NCBI GenBank assembly: GCA_024867545.1
Contig: JANFNE010000045.1
Coordinates: forward strand, 124,001-188,000
Direction of reading: 5' to 3'
Length of the DNA stretch: 64,000 nt
Origin: Phytopythium helicoides
Taxonomy: Eukaryota; Oomycota; Peronosporomycetes; Pythiales; Pythiaceae
In this document: positions 20,388 to 31,114 of the stretch, one piece after another
Layout: the number at the start of each line of letters is the position of its first letter
How positions within the stretch are numbered: position 1 is the first letter of the stretch
Position numbers and translations under genes: made by a program
The notes under the pieces: generated by a model
Told to the model about the DNA's origin: nothing
Database searches by the model: none
The model's input: the letters and a program-made list of their open reading frames with translations, nothing else

Positions 20388-20789
20388 CGCGAGTTTGCCA
20401 GCTACCGCGGCGGTCGATTGGGGAAATTACGCGACGCGGAGCTTGGGTGGCAGGAATTACAGTAGGAGCATGGATGGGTGGTTGACGGCGTGGATGAACC
20501 GATGGATGGATAGATGAAGGACTCTTTGGAGACGCGAGGACACGTACGGCTGGCCGGATGACGCAGATAGATTGGTAGACGACAGCTCGATGCAGCCGAC
20601 GGACAACTAGGCGAATTGGCAGATCGATAGCTCTCTAGAGAAAAAGAATCAAACCACACTTGACACGGCCACGTGATGAGAGGCAAGCCGTTCTGGCACG
20701 TGGATGACGTCGATGGGGACGAAGGAGTCTCGTGTTGGAGTCGAGCTCGAACTTCAACTCGTGCTCATGCTCTTGCTTGCGCTCATGTT
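20388..20789. other. Intergenic region
   Basis: Upstream of the RuvC-like gene. Contains short GGATG/GATGG repeats (20465-20520). No gene was recognised. Confidence 0.55.
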
Positions 20790-21150
20790 GTTCCTGGTCT
20801 ACGCCAGCGAGGGCAGCCCGAGGCAGCGCCACCAGCACGGGACGACTTGCTCGTACGTGTCTTCTTGGCGTTTGGGCCGGCCTATGTAGTGTTGGGACTA
20901 GCCGTGGAACTAGCCTCGGAACTGTCCACCCGACGACTCATACTCGTGTCCTACATCTTCCGGACAGGCGTCAACTCCGACGGTATCAGCACACTGGCCA
21001 ACATTTTCGCCTTGAGCTTAGCATTGACCTCAGACTAGGTGGTCTGCTCCTCGCGACGCCGGCTCAGTCACACCAAGTGGTGGCACTGGAACTCACGCTC
21101 CCCGTGCTCCCCGTCAGTAGAGCATTGGTGGCTTTACTCATCTCGAGGGC
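20790..21150 (-). pseudogene. Relic of the acidic Ser-rich array gene family
   Basis: On the minus strand the codons for CPRWR are readable near 20802-20815, matching the family C-terminus, but the stop that follows in the other copies is changed. At 21043-21110 the EREFQ...RRREEQ motif is recognisable, interrupted by an in-frame TGA after the HHLV codons. Between them, cacactggccaacattttcg (near 20989) matches the array copies. No complete frame remains. It lies about 0.9 kb before the array and is closer to the array genes than to the inverted-repeat copies. Confidence 0.7.
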
Positions 21151-21480
21151 TGGGTAGTGTTGAAGTGCGCCGCTAATGCAGCGATCGGTTTAGAACTGTT
21201 CCGTGCTCGCAGTGAACTGGTTGAGGCTCGATACCTACTTTCCTGCAAAATCTATGTAATAAGCCAATCAGCGTCCAGTAAAGCGAGTACCGTGGGTGAG
21301 TTCACCCAATCAGAATCTGGCCCCGTGACATCCGCCCAATCAGCGTGTAGACACCACGCCACCACAAGCACAGTATTTCTCGACAACCAAACATCGGACA
21401 TGGGAAATGCGTACAGATTCATGCTCAGGGAGTTCGACATTAGTTGAGATATTGTATCTCCGACGGCTCCGTGTTGCAAT

Positions 21481-21532
21481 GAGAGAGAGAAGAGAGAGAA
21501 GAGAGAGAAGAGAGAGAAGAGAGAGAAAAGAG
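21481..21532. repeat. Purine microsatellite/minisatellite, period 9 (gagagagaa)
   Basis: About five to six imperfect copies of gagagagaa, all purine on the plus strand. Just upstream (21260-21350), CCAATCAG occurs three times. Confidence 0.85.
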
Positions 21533-22267
21533 AACGATATTCATCCCTTAACCACATATTTCTGTCGTTGCTCGAAAATCATCAGCTAACTTCTGCGGCA
21601 GAAGCGACCAGATGGACTCAATTGATATGAAGCAGATATTAATCGTAGTTGTCCTTGGCACTTGTCACTGGGAATGGCACTAATAGTCACGAGCTGGGAC
21701 TGCTGAAACTTCTGGGACTACTCGATCGATTGTTGATGGAACTGCTCGATCTGTGAAGTCTGCTACTGCAGTTAAATGTGATGGAAGTGCTGGAGATGGC
21801 ATAATGCTAGACCCCTTATATCAGGTGAAGCTGTAGGATGTGTTGAAGGTGGTCGATGTGGTGAAGATGGAGGTTCTAGACATGCCAGATCTACGAGGGT
21901 GAAGTCGGAAGCAAAAGCGGCAGTGAGTCAGTGAGCCAGTGAGTCAGTGAGGCATTGAGGAAGCGAGGAGAGAGGCATTGAGGAAGCGAGGAAGAGAGTC
22001 CTTTTCATGGACCTGGTCTCGCACGTGCGCTACCATTACGTTTGGCTGCGAAGTCTAGGACCACCACAACGTCTATCCTCAACAACCAACTACCAACAGC
22101 CACGAACAACAAACAACCGACAACCACCAGCTCGATGAACGCGGTGTCAAGGAGTGAGTTTGACTCGATGCGTAGTGGTCATGGAATGGGTTTCCTGCTG
22201 GCTGGCTGGCTCGTGCATGCACCCAGCCAGATCAATAGACGACGACGGCGACGGGTAGAGACGGGTA

Positions 22268-22555
22268 GACACAGTCGATTGGTGTACGTACAAGCGCATA
22301 GACACTAGTAGACAGGTGGACGAGTTGGTTGATGAATTCATTGATTGATTGATTGATAAATAGATAATGATACATAGGCAGCTACCTAGCTAGCGAACTA
22401 GCTAGTGAACTTGACACAGTCGATTGGTGTACGTACAAACGCATAGACACTAGTAGACAGGTGGACGAGTTGGTTGATGAATTCATTGATTGATTGATTG
22501 ATAAATAGATAATGATACATAGACGGTTAGCTAGCTAGCTAGCGAACGAGCTAGT
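22268..22555. repeat. 145-bp duplication inside array spacer (unit 1)
   Basis: The block starting gacacagtcgattggtg is repeated at 22413, period 145. The same duplication occurs in unit 3 (27201 and 27346) and unit 4 (29731 and 29876) but not in units 2, 5 and 6. It explains most of the length difference between units. Confidence 0.9.
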
Positions 22556-22791
22556 GGACTCGAACGGTCGATCGATCGATCGATCGATCAATAGATAGAT
22601 AGATCAAGCGATTTGCTTGCGCTCTCGTTGCTCTCGGTTACGGTTTTGGTCAACGCCAGCGAGGGCGAACCGAGGCAGCACCAGCAGCACCAGCAGCACG
22701 GGAAGCCTTGCTCGTGCGTGTCTTCTTGGCCTTCAGGTCGGTCTTGCTGCCGTTACCGACGTCGTTGCCGACGCCGTCGACGCTGTTGCCG

Positions 22792-23670
22792 TTACCAACG
22801 ATGGAACCAGTAGTGACACTGGGACGGAGACTGGTTTTGGAACGAATCATGGGGACCGATCTCGTAGCAGTTGACCGCCCAACGATTCCCGATCATAGCC
22901 TGCTTCTCCCCCACACGTGTCCACGCCGACGGCTTCAACACACTGGCCAACAACTTCGCCTTGGCTTCAGCCTTGGTCTTGGCCTTGGCCTCGGACTTGG
23001 TCTTGGCCTCAGCCTTGGACTCGGCCTGCTCCTCGCGACGCCTCCCCAAACTCACGAAGTGCTGGCGCTGGAACTCACGCACCGCTCGCTGACGACGGAG
23101 CTCCAGGAACCAAGCGTCCTCGTCGAGCTGCCACTGGGTGGAGCTGGGGTTCGACTTGGAGTTAGAGTTGGAGTTGGAGCTGTCGGAGGAGCTCGAGATG
23201 GAGTTGGAAACGGAGCTGTCGGAGGAACAGTCCGCGTCACTGTCGCTCGTGTCCTCGTCCGTGGTCGAGTCGTCCGCTTCGGCCTGGACGTCGACTTGCG
23301 TTTGTTTGATGTTGTGGGCCGACGTAACAGGGACGGCGGCTTCCACGGCGACCGGCGACGTCTCCTCGCTCTCACTCTCGCTCTCGCCCTCGCTGTTGCT
23401 CTCGCTGGCGGTCGAGGTCGAGGTCGTGTTGGGGACCATCGTGGAGGTCGTGGTCGTGTTGGGGGCCATGCTGGAGGCCGTGGCGGACGTGGAGCGTCTC
23501 GCGAGCAGCAGCGGCGACGCGCAGACACCAGCGACGAGCTGCACGAGCAGCGCGAGGCGCACGAGCAGCGGGAGCAGCGCGAGGCGCACGAGCAGCGGGA
23601 GCAGCGCGAGGAGCGGGAGGAGCGCGAACAGCGAGCCGAGGGAGGCAGCGACGGCGACGGCGGCGCTCAT
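22792..23670 (-). pseudogene. Array family copy 1, frameshifted near the 3' end
   Basis: From ATG 23670 the frame follows the other copies (MSAAVAVAASLGS...) but ends after 292 residues at 22792. One extra G in the run at 22851-22854 (four G against three in copy 2) shifts the frame just after CYEIGP, giving an unrelated tail ending FHRW. The normal frame resumes at 22850..22650 and still ends VRPRWR, so the loss is recent. The N-terminal hydrophobic segment also has an extra nine-residue repeat (LPLLVRLAL). It may be a pseudogene or encode a truncated protein. Confidence 0.7.
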
Positions 23671-25048
23671 GGCGGTGGTGGTGGCTGGTAGCTTGGCCGG
23701 TTGGTTCTCTTGGAGGCGGCAGGATGGAAAGTGGCGGGCGTGACTTGATTGTCGTATGGTGCGGGGTTTCCTCGGAAAGGCGCTCGGCGCGCGCGAGTAT
23801 TTGAAGTTGTTGTTTGGTGGGGGGTGGGGGTGTAAGGGTCGGATTTGATTGGGTAGTTGAGTGTCGGAAGCAGCTCCTTTGGTGTGTGAATGTGTGCGTT
23901 GATTGGGTGGGGGTCGATGGGAATCGCGTTTTGCACTTTTTTGTAAATACATGCATCCCACCAACTCACACCCACGGACACCGATCATGCACCTCTTCAA
24001 GATACGCAAGATACCTACTTGAAGCAAACCAGCTTGATTGCTGAAGCGCATCCCGACGGTTGGCCAGTCGATCGGTCGGTCGGTCGGTCGGCATGGCACG
24101 GTACGGCACCGCTGTAGGGTAGGCCTAACGCGGCATGCGGTGTGGATGCATCGATCCAGACCGTGCCGCTCCGCTCTCTGTCGTTCCGTCGGCTGGCACG
24201 CTCGTATCCATATCGTTATATCGATCAGTCATGAGCTGGGACTGCTGAAACTTCTGGGACTACTCGATCGATTGTTGATGGAACTGCTCGATCTGTGAGG
24301 TCTGCTACTGCAGTTAGATGTGATGGAAGTGCTGGAGATGGCATAATGCTAGACCCCTTATATCAGGTGAAGCTGTAGGATGTGTTGAAGGTGGTCGATG
24401 TGGTGAAGATGGAGGTTCTAGACATGCCAGATCTACGAGGGTGAAGTCGGAAGCAAAAGCGGCAGTGAGTCAGTGAGCCAGTGAGTCAGTGAGGCATTGA
24501 GGAAGCGAGGAGAGAGGCATTGAGGAAGCGAGGAAGAGAGTCCTTTTCATGGACCTGGTCTCGCACGTGCGCTACCATTACGTTTGGCTGCGAAGTCTAG
24601 GACCACCACAACGTCTATCCTCAACAACCAACTACCAACAGCCACGAACAACAAACAACCGACAACCACCAGCTCGATGAACGCGGTGTCAAGGAGTGAG
24701 TTTGACTCGATGCGTAGTGGTCATGGAATGGGTTTCCTGCTGGCCGGCTGGCTCGTGCATGCACTCAACCAGATCCATAGACGGCGACGGCGACGACGAC
24801 GGATAGAGACGGGTAGACACAGTCGATTGGTGTACGTACAAGCGCATAGACACTAGTAGACAGGTGGACGAGTTGGTTGATGAATGCATTGATTGATTGA
24901 TTGATAAATAGATAATGATACATAGACAGCTAGGTAGCTAGCGAACGAGCTAGTGGACTCGAACGGTCGATCGATCGATCGATCGATCAATAGATAGATA
25001 GATCAAGCGATTTGCTTGCGCTCTCGTTGCTCTCGGTTACGGTTTTGG

Positions 25049-26050
25049 TCAACGCCAGCGAGGGCGAACCGAGGCAGCACCAGCAGCAGCAGCAGCACCA
25101 GCAACACGGGAAGCCTTGCTCGTGCGTGTCTTCTTGGCCTTCAGGTCGGTCTTGCTGCCGTTACCGACGTCGTTGCCGACGCCGTCGACGCTGTTGCCGT
25201 TACCAACGATGGAACCAGTAGTGACACTGGGACGGAGACTGGTTTTGGAACGAATCATGGGACCGATCTCGTAGCAGTTGACCGCCCAACGATTCCCGAT
25301 CATGGCCTGCTTCTCCCCCACACGTGTCCACGCCGACGGCTTCAACACACTGGCCAACAACTTCGCCTTGGCTTCAGCCTTGGTCTTGGCCTTGGCCTCG
25401 GACTTGGACTTGGCCTCAGCCTTGGACTCGGCCTGCTCCTCGCGACGCCTCCCCAAACTCACGAAGTGCTGGCGCTGGAACTCACGCACCGCTCGCTGAC
25501 GACGGAGCTCCAGGAACCAAGCGTCCTCGTCGAGCTGCCACTGGGTGGAGCTGGGGTTCGACTTGGAGTTAGAGTTGGAGTTGGAGCTGTCGGAGGAGCT
25601 CGAGATGGAGTTGGAAACGGAGCTGTCGGAGGAACAGTCCGCGTCACTGTCGCTCGTGTCCTCGTCCGTGGTCGAGTCGTCCGCTTCGGCCTGGACGTCG
25701 ACTTGCGTTTGTTTGATGTTGTGGGCCGACGTAACAGGGACGGCGGCTTCCACGGCGACCGGCGACGTCTCCTCGCTCTCACTCTCGCTCTCGCTCTCGC
25801 TGTTGCTCTCGCTGGCGGTCGAGGTCGAGGTCGTGTTGGGGACCATCGTGGAGGTCGTGGTCGTGTTGGGGGCCATGCTGGAGGCCGTGGCGGACGTGGA
25901 GCGTCTCGCGAGCAGCAGCGGCGACGCGCAGACACCAGCGACGAGCTGCACGAGCAGCGCGAGGCGCACGAGCAGCGGGAGCAGCGCGAGGAGCGGGAGG
26001 AGCGCGAACAGCGAGCCGAGGGAGGCAGCGACGGCGACGGCGGCGCTCAT
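25049..26050 (-). CDS. Array family copy 2: secreted/membrane Ser-Asp/Glu-rich protein with HFVSLGRRREEQ motif
   Basis: Intronless, 333 aa from ATG 26050. Residues ~5-43 are a Leu/Ala-rich hydrophobic segment ending VAGVCAS, a plausible signal peptidase site. Residues ~44-85 are Ser/Thr/Asn-rich. Residues ~85-175 are Ser/Asp/Glu-rich (SESES, DDSTTDEDTSDSDAD). Then come the conserved LELRRQRAVREFQRQHFV and SLGRRREEQ, a Lys/Ala/Glu helix (AKSKSEAKAKTKAEAKAK), a conserved NRWAVNCYEIGP block, a basic segment (DLKAKKTRTSKASR), and the terminus SVRPRWR. The start is chosen because the dispersed copies A and B share the ACCGCCA-type context and MSA start. An upstream open extension to 26500 has no protein-like features. 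Function unknown. Confidence 0.75.
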   Translation of the reverse strand: MSAAVAVAASLGSLFALLPLLALLPLLVRLALLVQLVAGVCASPLLLARRSTSATASSMAPNTTTTSTMVPNTTSTSTASESNSESESESESEETSPVAVEAAVPVTSAHNIKQTQVDVQAEADDSTTDEDTSDSDADCSSDSSVSNSISSSSDSSNSNSNSKSNPSSTQWQLDEDAWFLELRRQRAVREFQRQHFVSLGRRREEQAESKAEAKSKSEAKAKTKAEAKAKLLASVLKPSAWTRVGEKQAMIGNRWAVNCYEIGPMIRSKTSLRPSVTTGSIVGNGNSVDGVGNDVGNGSKTDLKAKKTRTSKASRVAGAAAAAGAASVRPRWR

Positions 26051-26105
26051 GGCGGTGGTGGTGGCTGGTAGCTTGGCCGGTTGGTTCTCTTGGAGGCGGC
26101 AGGAT

Positions 26106-26116
26106 GGAAAGTGGCG
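26106..26116 (-). promoter_or_regulatory. CGCCACTTTCC element of array gene promoter (unit 2; same in other units)
   Basis: Located 56 nt upstream of the ATG, against 52 nt in the inverted-repeat copies, although the surrounding leaders otherwise differ. Two ATTGG (CCAAT-box) sequences lie further upstream, at about 26225 and 26282. Confidence 0.45.
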
Positions 26117-27578
26117 GGCGTGACTTGATTGTCGTATGGTGCGGGGTTTCCTCGGAAAGGCGCTCGGCGCGCGCGAGTATTTGAAGTTGTTGTTTGGTGG
26201 GGGGTGGGGGTGTAAGGGTCGGATTTGATTGGGTAGTTGAGTGTCGGAAGCAGCTCCTTTGGTGTGTGAATGTGTGCGTTGATTGGGTGGGGGTCGATGG
26301 GAATCGCGTTTTGCACTTTTTTGTAAATACATGCATCCCACCAACTCACACCCACGGATACCGACCATGCACCTCTTCAAGATACGCAAGATACCTACTT
26401 GAAGCAAACCAGTTCCAACAGCGATTGATTGTTGAAGCGCGTCCCGACGGTTGGCCAGTCGATCGGTCGGTCGGTCGGTCGGCATGGCACGGTACGGCAC
26501 CGCTGTAGGGTAGGCCTAACGCGGCATGCGGTGTGGATGCATCGATCCAAACCGTGCCGCTCCGCACTCTGTCGTTCCGTCGGCTGGCACGCTCGTATCC
26601 ATATCGTTATATCGATCAGTCATGAGCTGGGACTGCTGAAACTTCTGGGACTACTCGATCGATTGTTGATGGAACTGCTCGATCTGTGAGGTCTGCTACT
26701 ATAGTTAGATGTGATGGAAGTGCTGGAGATGGCATAATGCTAGACCCCTTATATCAGGTGAAGCTGTAGGATGTGTTGAAGGTGGTCGATGTGGTGAAGA
26801 TGGAGGTTCTAGACATGCCAGATCTACGAGGGTGAAGTCGGAAGCAAAAGCGGCAGTGAGTCAGTGAGCCAGTGAGTCAGTGAGGCATTGAGGAAGCGAG
26901 GAGAGAGGCATTGAGGAAGCGAGGAAGAGAGTCCTTTTCATGGACCTGGTCTCGCACGTGCGCTACCATTACGTTTGGCTGCGAAGTCTAGGACCACCGC
27001 AACGTCTATCCTCAACAACCAACTACCAACAGCCACGAACAACAAACAACCGACAACCACCAGCTCGATGAACGCGGTGTCAAGGAGTGAGTTTGACTCG
27101 ATGCGTAGTGGTCATGGAATGGGTTTCCTGCTGGCTGGCTGGCTCGTGCATGCACCCAGCCAGATCAATAGACGACGACGGCGACGGGTAGAGACGGGTA
27201 GACACAGTCGATTGGTGTACGTACAAGCGCATAGACACTAGTAGACAGGTGGACGAGTTGGTTGATGAATTCATTGATTGATTGATTGATAAATAGATAA
27301 TGATACATAGGCAGCTACCTAGCTAGCGAACTAGCTAGTGAACTTGACACAGTCGATTGGTGTACGTACAAACGCATAGACACTAGTAGACAGGTGGACG
27401 AGTTGGTTGATGAATTCATTGATTGATTGATTGATAAATAGATAATGATACATAGGCAGCTAGGTAGCTAGCGAACGAGCTAGTGGACTCGAACGGTCGA
27501 TCGATCGATCGATCGATCAATAGATAGATAGATCAAGCGATTTGCTTGCGCTCTCGTTGCTCTCGGTTACGGTTTTGG

Positions 27579-28580
27579 TCAACGCCAGCGAGGGCGAACC
27601 GAGGCAGCACCAGCAGCAGCAGCAGCACCAGCAACACGGGAAGCCTTGCTCGTGCGTGTCTTCTTGGCCTTCAGGTCGGTCTTGCTGCCGTTACCGACGT
27701 CGTTGCCGACGCCGTCGACGCTGTTGCCGTTACCAACGATGGAACCAGTAGTGACACTGGGACGGAGACTGGTTTTGGAACGAATCATGGGACCGATCTC
27801 GTAGCAGTTGACCGCCCAACGATTCCCGATCATAGCCTGCTTCTCCCCCACACGTGTCCACGCCGACGGCTTCAACACACTGGCCAACAACTTCGCCTTG
27901 GCTTCAGCCTTGGTCTTGGCCTTGGCCTCGGACTTGGCCTTGGCCTCAGCCTTGGACTCGGCCTGCTCCTCGCGACGCCTCCCCAAACTCACGAAGTGCT
28001 GGCGCTGGAACTCACGCACCGCTCGCTGACGACGGAGCTCCAGGAACCAAGCGTCCTCGTCGAGCTGCCACTGGGTGGAGCTGGGGTTCGACTTGGAGTT
28101 AGAGTTGGAGTTGGAGCTGTCGGAGGAGCTCGAGATGGAGTTGGAAACGGAGCTGTCGGAGGAACAGTCCGCGTCACTGTCGCTCGTGTCCTCGTCCGTG
28201 GTCGAGTCGTCCGCTTCGGCCTGGACGTCGACTTGCGTTTGTTTGATGTTGTGGGCCGACGTAACAGGGACGGCGGCTTCCACGGCGACCGGCGACGTCT
28301 CCTCGCTCTCACTCTCGCTCTCGCTCTCGCTGTTGCTCTCGCTGGCGGTCGAGGTCGAGGTCGTGTTGGGGACCATCGTGGAGGTCGTGGTCGTGTTGGG
28401 GGCCATGCTGGAGGCCGTGGCGGACGTGGAGCGTCTCGCGAGCAGCAGCGGCGACGCGCAGACACCAGCGACGAGCAGCACGAGCAGCGCGAGGCGCACG
28501 AGCAGCGGGAGCAGCGCGAGGAGCGGGAGGAGCGCGAACAGCGAGCCGAGGGAGGCAGCGACGGCGACGGCGGCGCTCAT
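27579..28580 (-). CDS. Array family copy 3
   Basis: Intronless, 333 aa from ATG 28580. It has the same domain order as copy 2. Differences include Leu for Gln in the LVLLVAGVC segment and Ala for Ser in EAKAKSEAK. The frame is intact, with conserved motif block and terminal RPRWR. The unit carries the 145-bp spacer duplication. Confidence 0.75.
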   Translation of the reverse strand: MSAAVAVAASLGSLFALLPLLALLPLLVRLALLVLLVAGVCASPLLLARRSTSATASSMAPNTTTTSTMVPNTTSTSTASESNSESESESESEETSPVAVEAAVPVTSAHNIKQTQVDVQAEADDSTTDEDTSDSDADCSSDSSVSNSISSSSDSSNSNSNSKSNPSSTQWQLDEDAWFLELRRQRAVREFQRQHFVSLGRRREEQAESKAEAKAKSEAKAKTKAEAKAKLLASVLKPSAWTRVGEKQAMIGNRWAVNCYEIGPMIRSKTSLRPSVTTGSIVGNGNSVDGVGNDVGNGSKTDLKAKKTRTSKASRVAGAAAAAGAASVRPRWR

Positions 28581-30112
28581 GGCGGTGGTGGTGGCTGGTA
28601 GCTTGGCCGGTTGGTTCTCTTGGAGGCGGCAGGATGGAAAGTGGCGGGCGTGACTTGATTGTCGTATGGTGCGGGGTTTCCTCGGAAAGGCGCTCGGCGC
28701 GCGCGAGTATTTGAAGTTGTTGTTTGGTGGGGGGTGGGGGTGTAAGGGTCGGATTTGATTGGGTAGTTGAGTGTCGGAAGCAGCTCCTTTGGTGTGTGAA
28801 TGTGTGCGTTGATTGGGTGGGGGTCGATGGGAATCGCGTTTTGCACTTTTTTGTAAATACATGCATCCCACCAACTCACACCCACGGATACCGACCATGC
28901 ACCTCTTCAAGATACGCAAGATACCTACTTGAAGCAAACCAGTTCCAACAGCGATTGATTGTTGAAGCGCGTCCCGACGGTTGGCCAGTCGATCGGTCGG
29001 TCGGTCGGTCGGCATGGCACGGTACGGCACCGCTGTAGGGTAGGCCTAACACGGCATGCGGTGTGGATCCATCGATCCAAACCGTGCCGCTCCGCACTCT
29101 GTCGTTCCGTCGGCTGGCACGCTCGTATCCATATCGTTATATCGATCAGTCACGAGCTGGGACTGCTGAAACTTCTGGGACTACTCGATCGATTGTTGAT
29201 GGAACTGCTCGATCTGTGAGGTCTGCTACTGCAGTTAGATGTGATGGAAGTGCTGGAGATGGCATAATGCTAGACCCCTTATATCAGGTGAAGCTGTAGG
29301 ATGTGTTGAAGGTGGTCGATGTGGTGAAGATGGAGGTTCTAGACATGCCAGATCTACGAGGGTGAAGTCGGAAGCAAAAGCGGCAGTGAGTCAGTGAGCC
29401 AGTGAGTCAGTGAGGCATTGAGGAAGCGAGGAGAGAGGCATTGAGGAAGCGAGGAAGAGAGTCCTTTTCATGGACCTGGTCTCGCACGTGCGCTACCATT
29501 ACGTTTGGCTGCGAAGTCTAGGACCACCACAACGTCTATCCTCAACAACCAACTACCAACAGCCACGAACAACAAACAACCGACAACCACCAGCTCGATG
29601 AACGCGGTGTCAAGGAGTGAGTTTGACTCGATGCGTAGTGGTCATGGAATGGGTTTCCTGCTGGCTGGCTGGCTCGTGCATGCACCCAGCCAGATCAATA
29701 GACGACGACGGCGACGGGTAGAGACGGGTAGACACAGTCGATTGGTGTACGTACAAGCGCATAGACACTAGTAGACAGGTGGACGAGTTGGTTGATGAAT
29801 TCATTGATTGATTGATTGATAAATAGATAATGATACATAGGCAGCTACCTAGCTAGCGAACTAGCTAGTGAACTTGACACAGTCGATTGGTGTACGTACA
29901 AACGCATAGACACTAGTAGACAGGTGGACGAGTTGGTTGATGAATTCATTGATTGATTGATTGATAAATAGATAATGATACATAGACGGTTAGCTAGCTA
30001 GCTAGCGAACGAGCTAGTGGACTCGAACGGTCGATCGATCGATCGATCGATCAATAGATAGATAGATCAAGCGATTTGCTTGCGCTCTCGTTGCTCTCGG
30101 TTACGGTTTTGG

Positions 30113-31114
30113 TCAACGCCAGCGAGGGCGAACCGAGGCAGCACCAGCAGCACCAGCAGCACCAGCAGCACGAGAAGCCTTGCTCGTGCGTGTCTTCTTG
30201 GCCTTCAGATCGGTCTTGCTGCCATTGTCGACGTCGTTGCCGACGCCGTCGACGCTGTTGCCGTTACCAACGATGGAACCAGTAGTGACACTGGGACGGA
30301 GACTGGTTTTGGAACGAATCATGGGACCGATCTCGTAGCAGTTGACCGCCCAACGATTCCCGACCATAGCCTGCTTCTCCTCCACACGTGTCCACGCCGA
30401 CGGCTTCAACACACTGGCCAACAACTTCGCCTTGGCTTCAGCCTTGGTCTTGGCCTTGGCCTCGGACTTGGTCTTGGCCTCAGCCTTGGACTCGGCCTGC
30501 TCCTCGCGACGCCTCCCCAAACTCACGAAGTGCTGGCGCTGGAACTCACGCACCGCTCGCTGACGACGGAGCTCCAGGAACCAAGCGTCCTCGTCGAGCT
30601 GCCACTGGGTGGAGCTGGGGTTCGACTTGGAGTTAGAGTTGGAGTTGGAGCTGTCGGAGGAGCTCGAGATGGAGTTGGAAACGGAGCTGTCGGAGGAACA
30701 GTCCGCGTCACTGTCGCTCGTGTCCTCGTCCGTGGTCGAGTCGTCCGCTTCGGCCTGGACGTCGACTTGCGTTTGTTTGATGTTGTGGGCCGACGTAACA
30801 GGGACGGCGGCTTCCACGGCGACCGGCGACGTCTCCTCGCTCTCACTCTCGCTCTCGCCCTCGCTGTTGCTCTCGCTGGCGGTCGAGGTCGAGGTCGTGT
30901 TGGGGACCATCGTGGAGGTCGTGGTCGTGTTGGGGGCCATGCTGGAGGCCGTGGCGGACGTGGAGCGTCTCGCGAGCAGCAGCGGCGACGCGCAGACACC
31001 AGCGACGAGCAGCACGAGCAGCGCGAGGCGCACGAGCAGCGGGAGCAGCGCGAGGAGCGGGAGGAGCGCGAACAGCGAGCCGAGGGAGGCAGCGACGGCG
31101 ACGGCGGCGCTCAT
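30113..31114 (-). CDS. Array family copy 4
   Basis: Intronless, 333 aa from ATG 31114. Copy-specific changes include Gly in the acidic run (SNSEGESES), Glu for Gly in TRVEEKQ, and Asp for Gly in NDVDNGSK. The Ala-rich stretch before the C-terminus is AAGAAGAAGAAS. The frame is intact. Confidence 0.75.
   Translation of the reverse strand: MSAAVAVAASLGSLFALLPLLALLPLLVRLALLVLLVAGVCASPLLLARRSTSATASSMAPNTTTTSTMVPNTTSTSTASESNSEGESESESEETSPVAVEAAVPVTSAHNIKQTQVDVQAEADDSTTDEDTSDSDADCSSDSSVSNSISSSSDSSNSNSNSKSNPSSTQWQLDEDAWFLELRRQRAVREFQRQHFVSLGRRREEQAESKAEAKTKSEAKAKTKAEAKAKLLASVLKPSAWTRVEEKQAMVGNRWAVNCYEIGPMIRSKTSLRPSVTTGSIVGNGNSVDGVGNDVDNGSKTDLKAKKTRTSKASRAAGAAGAAGAASVRPRWR

Noticed and set aside
24038..24298. 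Small plus-strand ORFs repeated in each array spacer (about 86 and 88 codons)
   Set aside because: They contain tetranucleotide-repeat translations, and no start or functional signature supports them.
25016..26071. Long plus-strand open frames (about 340-351 codons) antisense to every array gene
   Set aside because: They mirror low-complexity Ser/Asp/Glu codons on the other strand, have no conserved start context or recognisable domain, and copy-to-copy changes fit the minus frame. The same applies to the 443-codon frames antisense to the inverted-repeat genes.
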